From contig CAMHDS010000001.1 in the NCBI GenBank assembly GCA_946183925.1, positions 1 through 64,000 on the forward strand: 64,000 bases of DNA. The letters are read 5' to 3'. The DNA is from an uncultured Fibrobacter sp. Lineage in GTDB: Bacteria; Fibrobacterota; Fibrobacteria; Fibrobacterales; Fibrobacteraceae. Within the stretch, counting starts at the first letter, position 1. Every line of letters starts with the position of its first letter. Shown here one piece after another: positions 1 through 7,831 of this stretch. The position numbers were made by a program, and so were the translations under genes. The notes beneath the pieces are model-generated. The model was not told the DNA's origin. It searched no databases and worked only from the letters and a program-made list of their open reading frames with translations.

Positions 1-173
1 CCGACGCCGAACTCGACGCCCGCCGCAAGGAAATGGAATCCCGTGGCGCCAAGGCATGGCAGCCGGAACACCGCGACCGCGTTGTCAGCAAGGCCCTGCA
101 GGCATACGCCGCCATGGCATCGTCTGCTGACAAGGGCGCTGTCAGAGACCTGTCTCTGATTGGAGTTAAATAA
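1..173 (+). CDS. ilvD: Dihydroxy-acid dehydratase, C-terminal fragment
   Basis: Only the last 56 codons are inside the window (reading frame starts at base 3, TAA at 171-173). The fragment ends in [17 protein letters not shown]. The segment [18 protein letters not shown] resembles the conserved C-terminus of IlvD/Edd family dehydratases (typically ...YAKLVSSASKGAVTD). IlvD converts 2,3-dihydroxy acids to 2-oxo acids in branched-chain amino acid synthesis, using an Fe-S cluster in the cytoplasm; the cluster ligands lie outside the window. Assignment rests on this short tail alone, so phosphogluconate dehydratase (Edd) is not strictly excluded, although the SS-KGAV tail favours IlvD. Confidence 0.72.
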   Translation, partial: DAELDARRKEMESRGAKAWQPEHRDRVVSKALQAYAAMASSADKGAVRDLSLIGVK

Positions 174-195
174 GCCATACGTTGAAGCTCTTACT

Positions 196-287
196 GTGAG
201 CCGTAGGCGACTCGTATTAACGAGTCGTCGAAGGCGAGAGCGAGCGCCAACCGGAGAAATCTAACCTGAATCTAGCGCGAGCGGTCG
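196..287 (-). repeat. 92-bp hairpin repeat, unit R1 (minus orientation)
   Basis: Read on the minus strand, this unit has the family layout: a 5' arm resembling GACCGCTCGCGCTA...TTTCTCCGG, then GCTCGCTCTCGC, a hairpin with arms CGACTCGT/ACGAGTCG around TAAT, and a terminal GCTCAC. It matches the units at 52.2-52.4, 59.7 and 60.7-61.0 kb, but the hairpin arms differ by compensating changes. It lies in the gap after ilvD and no minus-strand gene ends next to it, so a simple terminator role is not obvious. Confidence 0.75.
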
Positions 288-340
288 CTACAGGGTGCTG
301 TACGCGATTTGTCCTTGATTGGTGTGAAGTAATTCAAATC

Positions 341-422
341 TAGATCCTTCGACTCCGCTGCGCTCCGCTCAGGATGACACGCCGGAGTTTACCCCGCACT
401 TGATGCGGGGCGGGGATGACAG
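341..422. repeat. REP-like palindromic intergenic repeats
   Basis: Two adjoining motifs are seen. The first is GATCCTTCG...CTCAGGATGAC (341-380). The second is a hairpin CCCCGC-acttgat-GCGGGG followed by CGGGGATGACA (about 391-422). Similar CCTGAG/GGATGAC and CCGG...ATGAC motifs recur near 7746, 16733, 16846, 46640 and 57897. They look like dispersed REP-type sequences. I see no ORF of note in the rest of the 174-584 gap other than R1 and the terminator. Confidence 0.55.
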
Positions 423-526
423 CGCTGGACACGACTCCGCAAGACAGCACCCGTCCATCGCAAGCTGGGGCGGCGCCGAAGCATCCAGGGTTGTTTAAAC
501 CAGAGAAAAACAGGGCTATTAACCGC

Positions 527-556
527 AAAAGCCACCCCATCGGAGTGGCTTTTGTT
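527..556 (+). terminator. Rho-independent terminator
   Basis: AAAAGCCAC...GTGGCTTTT forms a 9-bp stem around cccatcgga, followed by tgttat. It lies 29 bp before the start of the hybrid kinase gene at 585. It would end transcription coming from ilvD and insulate the signalling operon. Confidence 0.7.
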
Positions 557-584
557 ATAATTCCCGTAGTCGGAGGTCCATCTC

Positions 585-3191
585 ATGGATAGTAAAAAAC
601 TGGCTAGTGTAATGCGCGTAGCCATCATCGGTACCTTTCTTGCGGCAATCATCCTGGTTGCAGGCACCTTCTGGAATGGCAGGAGTGCCAGCGCCGATAC
701 CGAAAAGGCCGTCCGGAGCGTAAGCCTTTTGTACCTGAACGAACTGGCCGAACGCCGCGAGCAGGTAGTGGCCGCAAGGCTTGCCAACTACATAAGCGAC
801 ATGGACATCGCCGTAGGCCTAATCGAGAAAGAAGACCTCAATAGCATCGAAAGGCTCCAGAAGTACCAGGCCCGCATGAAACAGCTCTATGGCCTCGAAA
901 AGTTTGCCTTCGTCGATACCACGGGACTAATCTACACCTCCCGCGGAACCCGGACCGACATCGAACTTTACAATATCGACTACAACCACCTGACCAAACC
1001 CGAAATATCAATCAAGAACGTAGATGCAGAGAACAAGACCGTCATTATAGCCATCCCCGTGGACAGGCTCCCTCTCGAAAACCGGATTCTCGTGGTGTGC
1101 TTTATGGAAATAAGCGTTCCCAGCCTGATCGACGGGCTTTCCTTGCAGGGCGAAAAGAACAACGCCACCTTCTGCAACATCTATACCCAGGACGGCAATT
1201 CCCTCACCAACATGGTGCTGGGCGGCCTCGCCAGCGAAGACAACCTGCTGAATGCCGTCCAGCGGGCAAATTACGATACCGGATACTCCTTTGAAAAAGT
1301 GAAAGAAGATTTCGCCCAGCATAAGGAGGGCGTAGTGTCATTCACCTATAACAATATCCGGGAAACGCTGTACTATGTACCCGTGCACAACACGGACTGG
1401 ATGCTTACCTACCTTATCCGTGAAAGTATCATCAGCGAACAAATCGGGTCCATTTCTTCGGGAATCATCTTCCGTGGTCAGTGCCTCTCAGGGCTTACCG
1501 CACTTGTGCTGGTCGGCATGTTCGCCTTTGTCATCGTCCAGATCCGGCGCAACACGAGAATCCGGTTGGAACACGAAATCCAGGAAGCCAAGGACCGCAT
1601 CAAGCAGGAATCCTTGTCCGAAGCACTGAAGGTGGCAGAAGAATCCAACAAGGCGAAGACCATATTCCTTTCCAACATGAGCCACGAAATCCGCACTCCC
1701 ATGAACGCCATCATCGGTCTCGACAACCTGGCCCTTCACGAGCCGGACATTTCGGACAAAGTGCGGGACTACCTCACGAAAATTGGGGGCTCGGCAGAAC
1801 ACCTGTTAAAACTCATCAACGAAATACTGGACATGTCCCGCATCGAGGCGGGAAAATTCACCCTGAAAAAGGAGGAGTTCTCCTTCTCAAAACTCATGGA
1901 GCAGGTGAACACCATGTTCAGCGTCCAGTGCGAAGAAAAGGGACTCAGGTACAGCTGCCATCTTGCGGGCCAGATAGACGAATACTTTATTGGCGACGAC
2001 ATGAAACTCCGCCAGGTGCTCATCAACATCCTCGGCAATTCGGTCAAGTTCACCAACAAGGGCGGGCGCATCGACCTGAACGTAGAAAAGATTGCCTCGT
2101 TCGAAAGGAATTCAACGCTCCGCTTTGTCATTTCCGACACGGGCATCGGCATGAGCAAGGAATTCTTGCCAAAGATTTTCGACTCCTTCGCCCAGGAAAA
2201 CACAGGAAATTCCAGCAATTACGGCGGTTCGGGCCTTGGACTTGCCATTTCCAAGAGCATCGTGGAACTGATGAACGGAAACATCGAGGTGGAAAGCGAA
2301 AAGGGCCGGGGCACCACCTTTACCATCACGGTTACCCTGCAAGATTCCCACAGGAGCCATTCATCCGATGGGGATATCAATGTTCGGCTAAATGAACTGC
2401 ACGTACTTGTAGTCGATGACGACCCCGTGGCCCTGGAGCATGCCCGGCTTGTGCTTGAACTGGCGGGCATCACGACCGAGACGGCAAAGTCTGGCAAGGA
2501 AGCCGTTGAAATGGTCAAGCTGCGCCACGGACGAAGGGAGCCCTTCAACCTGATTATCATAGACTGGAAAATGCCCGAAATGGACGGAGTGGAAACGACA
2601 AGGCAAATCCGCGCCACCACCGGCGACGAGTCGGCAATCATCATCCTTACCGCCTACAACTGGGACGATGTCCTGGACGAAGCCATTCGGGCAGGCGTCG
2701 ACAGCTTTGTCGCAAAGCCGATTTTCACGGGGGCGCTGCTGGATGAATTCAAGAAAGTCCTCAAGAAAAAACAGGATGGTCACCTGGGCAGCCCCAAGAA
2801 GGCCGAGCTGCGGGGCAAGCGTATATTGCTTGCCGAAGACGTCGACGTGAATGCGCAAATCATGGAAAACGTGCTGGCCATGCGGGAAATACAAACCGAC
2901 ATAGCCACCAACGGGAAAATCGCCCTGGAAAAATTCAGCGAACACCCCGCGGGCTATTACGACGCCATTCTCATGGACATCCGCATGCCCGAAATGGACG
3001 GCCTGGAGGCAACCGCCGCTATACGTAAACTGGACCGCGAAGACGCCCAGAAAATTCCTATAATAGCACTTACGGCAAATGCCTTCGACGAAGACGTGCA
3101 GCGAAGTTTGCAGGCGGGCATGAACGCCCACCTCTCAAAACCGATCCAACCAGAAGCCCTTTTCGAGACCCTGGAAACGATACTTTCATAA
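585..3191 (+). CDS. Membrane-bound hybrid sensor histidine kinase with two receiver domains
   Basis: 868 aa. A TM segment at about residues 11-30 is followed by an extracytoplasmic sensor region of about 260 residues (Cache-like by layout only) and a second TM near 297-318. A coiled linker leads to a HisKA domain with phospho-accepting H367 in FLSNMSHEIRTPMN. The HATPase domain has N (NILGNSVKF), G1 (DTGIGM) and G2 (GGSGLGL) boxes. Two receiver domains follow, with phospho-acceptors D660 (IIIDWKMPEMDG) and D798 (ILMDIRMPEMDG). The ATG at 585 has a strong GGAGGT Shine-Dalgarno. There is no built-in Hpt domain; a separate Hpt gene lies two genes downstream, which suggests a phosphorelay. The kinase core is very similar to that of the 5266-7710 protein. 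Confidence 0.93.
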   Translation: MDSKKLASVMRVAIIGTFLAAIILVAGTFWNGRSASADTEKAVRSVSLLYLNELAERREQVVAARLANYISDMDIAVGLIEKEDLNSIERLQKYQARMKQLYGLEKFAFVDTTGLIYTSRGTRTDIELYNIDYNHLTKPEISIKNVDAENKTVIIAIPVDRLPLENRILVVCFMEISVPSLIDGLSLQGEKNNATFCNIYTQDGNSLTNMVLGGLASEDNLLNAVQRANYDTGYSFEKVKEDFAQHKEGVVSFTYNNIRETLYYVPVHNTDWMLTYLIRESIISEQIGSISSGIIFRGQCLSGLTALVLVGMFAFVIVQIRRNTRIRLEHEIQEAKDRIKQESLSEALKVAEESNKAKTIFLSNMSHEIRTPMNAIIGLDNLALHEPDISDKVRDYLTKIGGSAEHLLKLINEILDMSRIEAGKFTLKKEEFSFSKLMEQVNTMFSVQCEEKGLRYSCHLAGQIDEYFIGDDMKLRQVLINILGNSVKFTNKGGRIDLNVEKIASFERNSTLRFVISDTGIGMSKEFLPKIFDSFAQENTGNSSNYGGSGLGLAISKSIVELMNGNIEVESEKGRGTTFTITVTLQDSHRSHSSDGDINVRLNELHVLVVDDDPVALEHARLVLELAGITTETAKSGKEAVEMVKLRHGRREPFNLIIIDWKMPEMDGVETTRQIRATTGDESAIIILTAYNWDDVLDEAIRAGVDSFVAKPIFTGALLDEFKKVLKKKQDGHLGSPKKAELRGKRILLAEDVDVNAQIMENVLAMREIQTDIATNGKIALEKFSEHPAGYYDAILMDIRMPEMDGLEATAAIRKLDREDAQKIPIIALTANAFDEDVQRSLQAGMNAHLSKPIQPEALFETLETILS

Positions 3192-3203
3192 CGGAGAAAC
3201 CCG

Positions 3204-4904
3204 ATGAAGAAATTTCGACAGAACAGGACCATCAAGAGAAACGTACTCATTGTAGACGACGAGATAGTCAACCGAGAAATCCTCGGAAACATCCTCTCTA
3301 CGGAGTACTCGGTAAGTTACGCCGACAATGCGGAGCATGCCCTGAAAATCCTTGCAGGGGCCGATTCGGACTTTTCGTTGGTGCTTCTGGACTTGCTCAT
3401 GCCCGTCATGGACGGTTTCGCTTTCCTGCAAAGGCGTTCCGAAGATGAAACGCTCAAGCGCATTCCCGTCATCGTGATGACCTCGGAAAAGGAATCCGAG
3501 GTACGGAGCCTGAAACTGGGAGCCGCCGACTTTATCAAGAAGCCCTTCGACCTGCCCGAGGTGGTACTTGCCCGCTGTGAACGAATCATCGAACTCTTCG
3601 AGGACAAGAACCTCATCAAGCAGACCGAAAGGGATGCCGTGACAGGACTCTACACCCAGGACTACTTCTTCGAATACATCCGCCAGATCGAGCACTGGGA
3701 CAGCGACACCTGCCGGGACGCCCTGGTCATCGACATCGAGCGGTTCCACCTGGTCAACGAATTCTGCGGAAGGCCCTTTGGAGACCTGTTGCTTTCCAAG
3801 ATTGCTGAAGCCCTGGAAAAGGAACTTCCGTCCATGAGAGCCATTGCCTGCCGGTCAAACGCAGACACGTTCTACATTTACGCCGCCCACCAGGAGGGCT
3901 ACAGGAACGTTTACGACGCTATCCAGAGCGTGCTCGCCGACTTCAAGATGAACAACATTCGCGTGCGTTGCGGCCTCTGGGAAAACGTTTCGAAGGATGT
4001 GGAAGTAGAAGCGTGGTTCGACCGCGCCAAGATTGCCTGCGACCAGATTCGCGGTGACTACACCCACACCCTCGCCCGCTACGACAGCGAAATCCACGCA
4101 AGGCAGGTTTTCGAGGAAACACTCATCCACGACTTGCCCGAAGCTATTGCCAACAAGGACCTGAAGGTCTATTATCAGCCCAAGTACAATATCGAAGGGG
4201 ACTCCCCAAGGCTTTCCAGTGCCGAGGCGCTCATCCGCTGGATTCACCCGAAGCTCGGGTTTATCAACCCTGGAGACTTTATCCCGCTTTTCGAATCCAA
4301 CGGGCTTATCCAGAAAGTGGACAACTTTGTCTGGAACGAAGCCGCCACCCAGATTCGCAAATGGAAAGAACAGTATGGAATCACCGTGCCCGTTTCGGTG
4401 AACGTATCCCGCATCGACATCCTGGACCCGGCTCTCGAAGCCAAGCTGGACGGAATTCTCAAGGAAAACGGGCTCTCTTCCGAGGAATACCTGCTGGAAA
4501 TCACCGAAAGCGCCTATTCCGAAAACGCCACGAGGCTAATCGAAATGGTGGAGAACCTGCGCAGGAAGGGTTTCCGTATCGAGATGGACGATTTCGGTTC
4601 CGGATATTCCTCGCTCAACATGATAACGAGCCTCCCCATCGACATATTGAAAATCGACATGTCGTTTATCCGCAATATGGAAAAGGACGAACGGAACATG
4701 AAGCTTGTAGAACTGGTCACCGACATCGCCAGGTTCCTGAACGTGCCCACCGTGGCCGAAGGCGTAGAAACGGAATCCCAGCTGAACACCCTGAAAAAGA
4801 TGGGCTGCCAGATTATCCAGGGATACTACTTCTCGAAGCCCATGGCTCCACAAGAATTCGCGCAGTTCATCGAGAAGGAACTTGAACGCAGGAAGGGCGC
4901 ATGA
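3204..4904 (+). CDS. Response regulator with degenerate GGDEF and EAL domain (c-di-GMP phosphodiesterase)
   Basis: 566 aa, starting 12 bp after the kinase. An N-terminal receiver domain carries D63 (LVLLDLLMPVMDG). A GGDEF-like domain (about 145-280) lacks the GGDEF signature; CRSNADTF stands at that position, so cyclase activity is unlikely. The EAL domain (about 300-560) keeps AEALIRW, VSVNVSR, EITESAY, MDDFGSGYSSL, DILKID, VAEGVET and IIQGYYFSKP, which are the metal and c-di-GMP binding residues of active phosphodiesterases. The expected role is phosphorylation-controlled hydrolysis of c-di-GMP in the cytoplasm. The gene overlaps the next by 4 bp (ATGA), so it is translationally coupled to the Hpt protein. 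Confidence 0.92.
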   Translation: MKKFRQNRTIKRNVLIVDDEIVNREILGNILSTEYSVSYADNAEHALKILAGADSDFSLVLLDLLMPVMDGFAFLQRRSEDETLKRIPVIVMTSEKESEVRSLKLGAADFIKKPFDLPEVVLARCERIIELFEDKNLIKQTERDAVTGLYTQDYFFEYIRQIEHWDSDTCRDALVIDIERFHLVNEFCGRPFGDLLLSKIAEALEKELPSMRAIACRSNADTFYIYAAHQEGYRNVYDAIQSVLADFKMNNIRVRCGLWENVSKDVEVEAWFDRAKIACDQIRGDYTHTLARYDSEIHARQVFEETLIHDLPEAIANKDLKVYYQPKYNIEGDSPRLSSAEALIRWIHPKLGFINPGDFIPLFESNGLIQKVDNFVWNEAATQIRKWKEQYGITVPVSVNVSRIDILDPALEAKLDGILKENGLSSEEYLLEITESAYSENATRLIEMVENLRRKGFRIEMDDFGSGYSSLNMITSLPIDILKIDMSFIRNMEKDERNMKLVELVTDIARFLNVPTVAEGVETESQLNTLKKMGCQIIQGYYFSKPMAPQEFAQFIEKELERRKGA

Positions 4905-5242
4905 TTACCATAGGATCCCTGAAAGCCTTTGGGGCAAATACCGAAGAAGGGCTTGCCCGCTGCATGGGAAACCAGGCCCTTTACCTGAAACTCGTAGGCG
5001 TCATGCTTGCCGACAAGAACTTCGACAAACTCAGGAGCGCCATCGAAAGCGGGAACCTGGACGAAGCCTTCGAAGCGGCCCACGCCCTGAAAGGTGCCCT
5101 CGGGAACCTCGCCCTCACGCCACTGTTCGACATGGCCGTAAAGATTACGGAACCTTTGCGTAACCGTACCGCCATGGATTACAGCGGAATGGTTTCGGAA
5201 CTGCTAACTCTCCGTGATAAATTGTCGGAGCTGTGCGCATAA
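4901..5242 (+). CDS. Stand-alone Hpt phosphotransfer protein
   Basis: 113 aa, about the size of a single Hpt four-helix bundle. The signature AHALKGALGNL contains the phosphorylatable H61 followed by the conserved KG. Such proteins shuttle phosphate between receiver domains of hybrid kinases and a final response regulator. The start ATG overlaps the TGA of the EAL gene (ATGA). Both neighbouring hybrid kinases lack an Hpt domain, so this is a good candidate for their shared phosphotransfer partner. That partnership is inferred from position only. Confidence 0.88.
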   Translation: MITIGSLKAFGANTEEGLARCMGNQALYLKLVGVMLADKNFDKLRSAIESGNLDEAFEAAHALKGALGNLALTPLFDMAVKITEPLRNRTAMDYSGMVSELLTLRDKLSELCA

Positions 5243-5265
5243 CAACTTAGCCTAAAGGTGTCGCC

Positions 5266-7710
5266 ATGTTCAACCATTTCAAGCTGAACGACAAGAACAT
5301 GTCCATCGTGGAAGACATCGGGCGCTACATGCCCGGTGGATTCTTCATCTACAAGGCTCAGGGTGATGGAGAACTGCTCTACGCAAACCACACGGTGTTC
5401 GATATTTTCGGGTGCCATGACCTGGACGAATTCAAGTCACTGACCGGTTTCACCTTCAAGGGCATGGTTTACACCGAGGATTACGAAAAAATTCAGTCCT
5501 CTATCGACAAGCAGATTGTCAAGTCCAGTGAAAAGCTGGACTATGTTGAGTACCGCATCAAGCGTAAAGACGGAAAGCTCCGCTGGGTGGACGATTACGG
5601 ACACTACGCCGACAGCGAAAACTACGGCGGGCTCTACTACGTGTTTATTTCGGACATTACCGAAAAGCACGAACAAATTGAACAGAAGCTGTTGGAAGGT
5701 CAAAAACAGCGGGCACAGCTGGACAGCATGATTACCGCCATGGCCTCGGACTACCGAAGCGTCTATCACGTGGACCTCGACAAGGACGACGCAGTCTGTT
5801 ACCGCGGCGACCCCGAAGACCACCACCAGCATGCCGAAGGAGTGCATTTCCCCTACCTGGAACGGTTCCGGGACTACGGCAACAACTGCGTTACGGAAAA
5901 ATACCGCGAAGGTTTCTTGAACTTCATCGAGCCCGCGAACATCCGCGAGGCGCTCCAGAACGAACAACTGATTGCCTACCGCTACTTGGCCCGCCGGGAC
6001 GGCAAGGAATACTACGAGATGATCCGCATGGCAGGGGTGCATCACCCCGAAGACCGCAAGGACCACATGGTGCATGCGGTAGGAATGGGGCTTACCATCA
6101 TCGATGCCGAAATGCGGGATTCCATGGCCAAGAACCAGGCCCTGGGCGAAGCGCTGGATGCGGCGGAAGAGGCCAGCAAGGCAAAGACGGCCTTCCTTTC
6201 GAACATGAGCCACGAAATCCGCACGCCCATGAACGCCATCATCGGCCTCAACAGCCTAGCCCTGAGAGACCCGACCATTTCTGAGCGGACCCGCGAATAC
6301 CTGGAAAAGATTGGCGGGAGTGCACGACACCTGCTGGGGCTCATCAACGACATTCTGGACATGAGCCGAATCGAATCCGGCAGGCTGGTGATGCGCAAGG
6401 AGGAATTCTCCTTTGCCGGGATGCTGGAACAGATCAACACCATGGTCATGTCCCAGTGCTCGGACAAGGGTCTCAAATTCGAATGCCACATCGAGGGCCA
6501 CGTTGACGACTACTTTATCGGCGACGATATGAAGCTCAAGCAGGTGTTCATCAACATTTTGAGCAACGCCATCAAGTTTACCGAAGCCCCCGGGAGCATC
6601 ACCCTCACTATTTCCAAGGTTGCGCAGTTCGAAGACCAGAGCACCCTGAGATTCGAGGTGAAGGACACGGGTATCGGCATGGACGAATCGTTTATCCCGA
6701 AGGTGTTCGATTCCTTTACCCAAGAAGATTCCAGCCGCAAGAACAAGTTCGGTTCCACAGGGCTTGGCATGGCGATTACCAAGAACATCGTGGAAATGAT
6801 GAACGGGACCATCTCGGTAAAGTCAAAGAAAGGCGAAGGTTCCGTGTTCACGGTGGTGGTGACCCTCAAGAACTGCGACCACGAGGTAGTGTCGATAGAC
6901 CACGTGAACCTGCGCGACATCAGCGTGCTGGTCGTCGATGACGACGCCATCGCCTGCGAACACGCGCGGTTCGTGCTGGACGAGGCGGGCATCAAGGCGG
7001 ACACCAGCACCAGCGGCGAAGAAGCCCTGCAGATGCTGGAGGTAAAGCACGCCAAGCACGAGCCCTACAACCTGGTGCTTCTGGACTGGAAAATGCCCAA
7101 CATGGACGGCCTGGAAGTGGCGAAAAAGATCCGTGAACGTTACGACAACGAGACTACGGTGATTATCCTTACCGCCTACAACTGGGACGAAATTATGGAC
7201 GAGGCGCTGCATATCGGGGTGGACAGTTTCCTTGCGAAACCGCTCTTTGCAAGCAACGTCATCGATGAGTTCGAACGTATCGCCCGTCGAAACAACATGA
7301 ACCTTTTCAAGAAAAAGTGCCGTGCAAGCCTCGCCGGGCGGCATATCCTGCTGGCCGAAGACATCCTCATCAATGCCGAAATCATGAAGGAGCTGTTGAC
7401 GATAAAAGACGCCATCGTCGATTACGCCGTAAACGGCCAGATTGCACTGGACATGTTCGCCAAGAGCGACGAAAATTTCTACGACGCCATCTTGATGGAC
7501 ATCCGCATGCCCGAAATGGACGGTCTGGAAGCGACCAGGGCCATACGCTCCCTGGACCGGGAAGACGCGAAAAGCATCCCCATCATCGCCCTCACCGCAA
7601 ACGCCTTCGACGAAGACGTGCAGAACAGCCTGCAAGCAGGCCTCAACGCCCATCTGAGCAAGCCCATAGAGGCAGAAACCCTGTACCAGACCCTGGAAGA
7701 ACTGCTGTAA
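5266..7710 (+). CDS. Cytoplasmic PAS hybrid histidine kinase with two receiver domains
   Basis: 814 aa with no TM segment. An N-terminal PAS/PAC-like sensor (about 10-140, including YVEYRIKRKDGKLRWVDDYG) and a second less clear sensor region precede HisKA, with H316 in FLSNMSHEIRTPMN. HATPase motifs are NILSNAIKF, DTGIGM and GSTGLGM. Two receivers follow, with D607 (LLDWKMPNMDG) and D745 (ILMDIRMPEMDG). From HisKA onward it parallels the 585-3191 kinase closely, including the C-terminal IPIIALTANAFDEDVQ motif, which points to duplication. It closes the operon 23 bp after the Hpt gene and has an AAAGGTG ribosome site. Confidence 0.92.
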   Translation: MFNHFKLNDKNMSIVEDIGRYMPGGFFIYKAQGDGELLYANHTVFDIFGCHDLDEFKSLTGFTFKGMVYTEDYEKIQSSIDKQIVKSSEKLDYVEYRIKRKDGKLRWVDDYGHYADSENYGGLYYVFISDITEKHEQIEQKLLEGQKQRAQLDSMITAMASDYRSVYHVDLDKDDAVCYRGDPEDHHQHAEGVHFPYLERFRDYGNNCVTEKYREGFLNFIEPANIREALQNEQLIAYRYLARRDGKEYYEMIRMAGVHHPEDRKDHMVHAVGMGLTIIDAEMRDSMAKNQALGEALDAAEEASKAKTAFLSNMSHEIRTPMNAIIGLNSLALRDPTISERTREYLEKIGGSARHLLGLINDILDMSRIESGRLVMRKEEFSFAGMLEQINTMVMSQCSDKGLKFECHIEGHVDDYFIGDDMKLKQVFINILSNAIKFTEAPGSITLTISKVAQFEDQSTLRFEVKDTGIGMDESFIPKVFDSFTQEDSSRKNKFGSTGLGMAITKNIVEMMNGTISVKSKKGEGSVFTVVVTLKNCDHEVVSIDHVNLRDISVLVVDDDAIACEHARFVLDEAGIKADTSTSGEEALQMLEVKHAKHEPYNLVLLDWKMPNMDGLEVAKKIRERYDNETTVIILTAYNWDEIMDEALHIGVDSFLAKPLFASNVIDEFERIARRNNMNLFKKKCRASLAGRHILLAEDILINAEIMKELLTIKDAIVDYAVNGQIALDMFAKSDENFYDAILMDIRMPEMDGLEATRAIRSLDREDAKSIPIIALTANAFDEDVQNSLQAGLNAHLSKPIEAETLYQTLEELL

Positions 7711-7745
7711 AAAGGCGGCAGGCACGCCCCGCTCCCCCTCTTGTC

Positions 7746-7765
7746 ATGCCCGCGAAGGCGGGCAT
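7746..7765. repeat. REP-like palindrome
   Basis: ATGCCCGC-GAAG-GCGGGCAT is a perfect 8-bp inverted repeat inside GTCATGCCCGCGAAGGCGGG. There is no T-tract on either side, so it is not a standard intrinsic terminator. It resembles the REP-type GTCAT...ATGAC elements elsewhere in the window and is the only structure seen between the kinase and the GLUG gene. Confidence 0.55.
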
Positions 7766-7831
7766 CTCCTTTATAGTTTCTATCTTTTTTGTGTTAATTT
7801 ATCGGGGTTCCCTACCCCAAGGATGGTCAAT

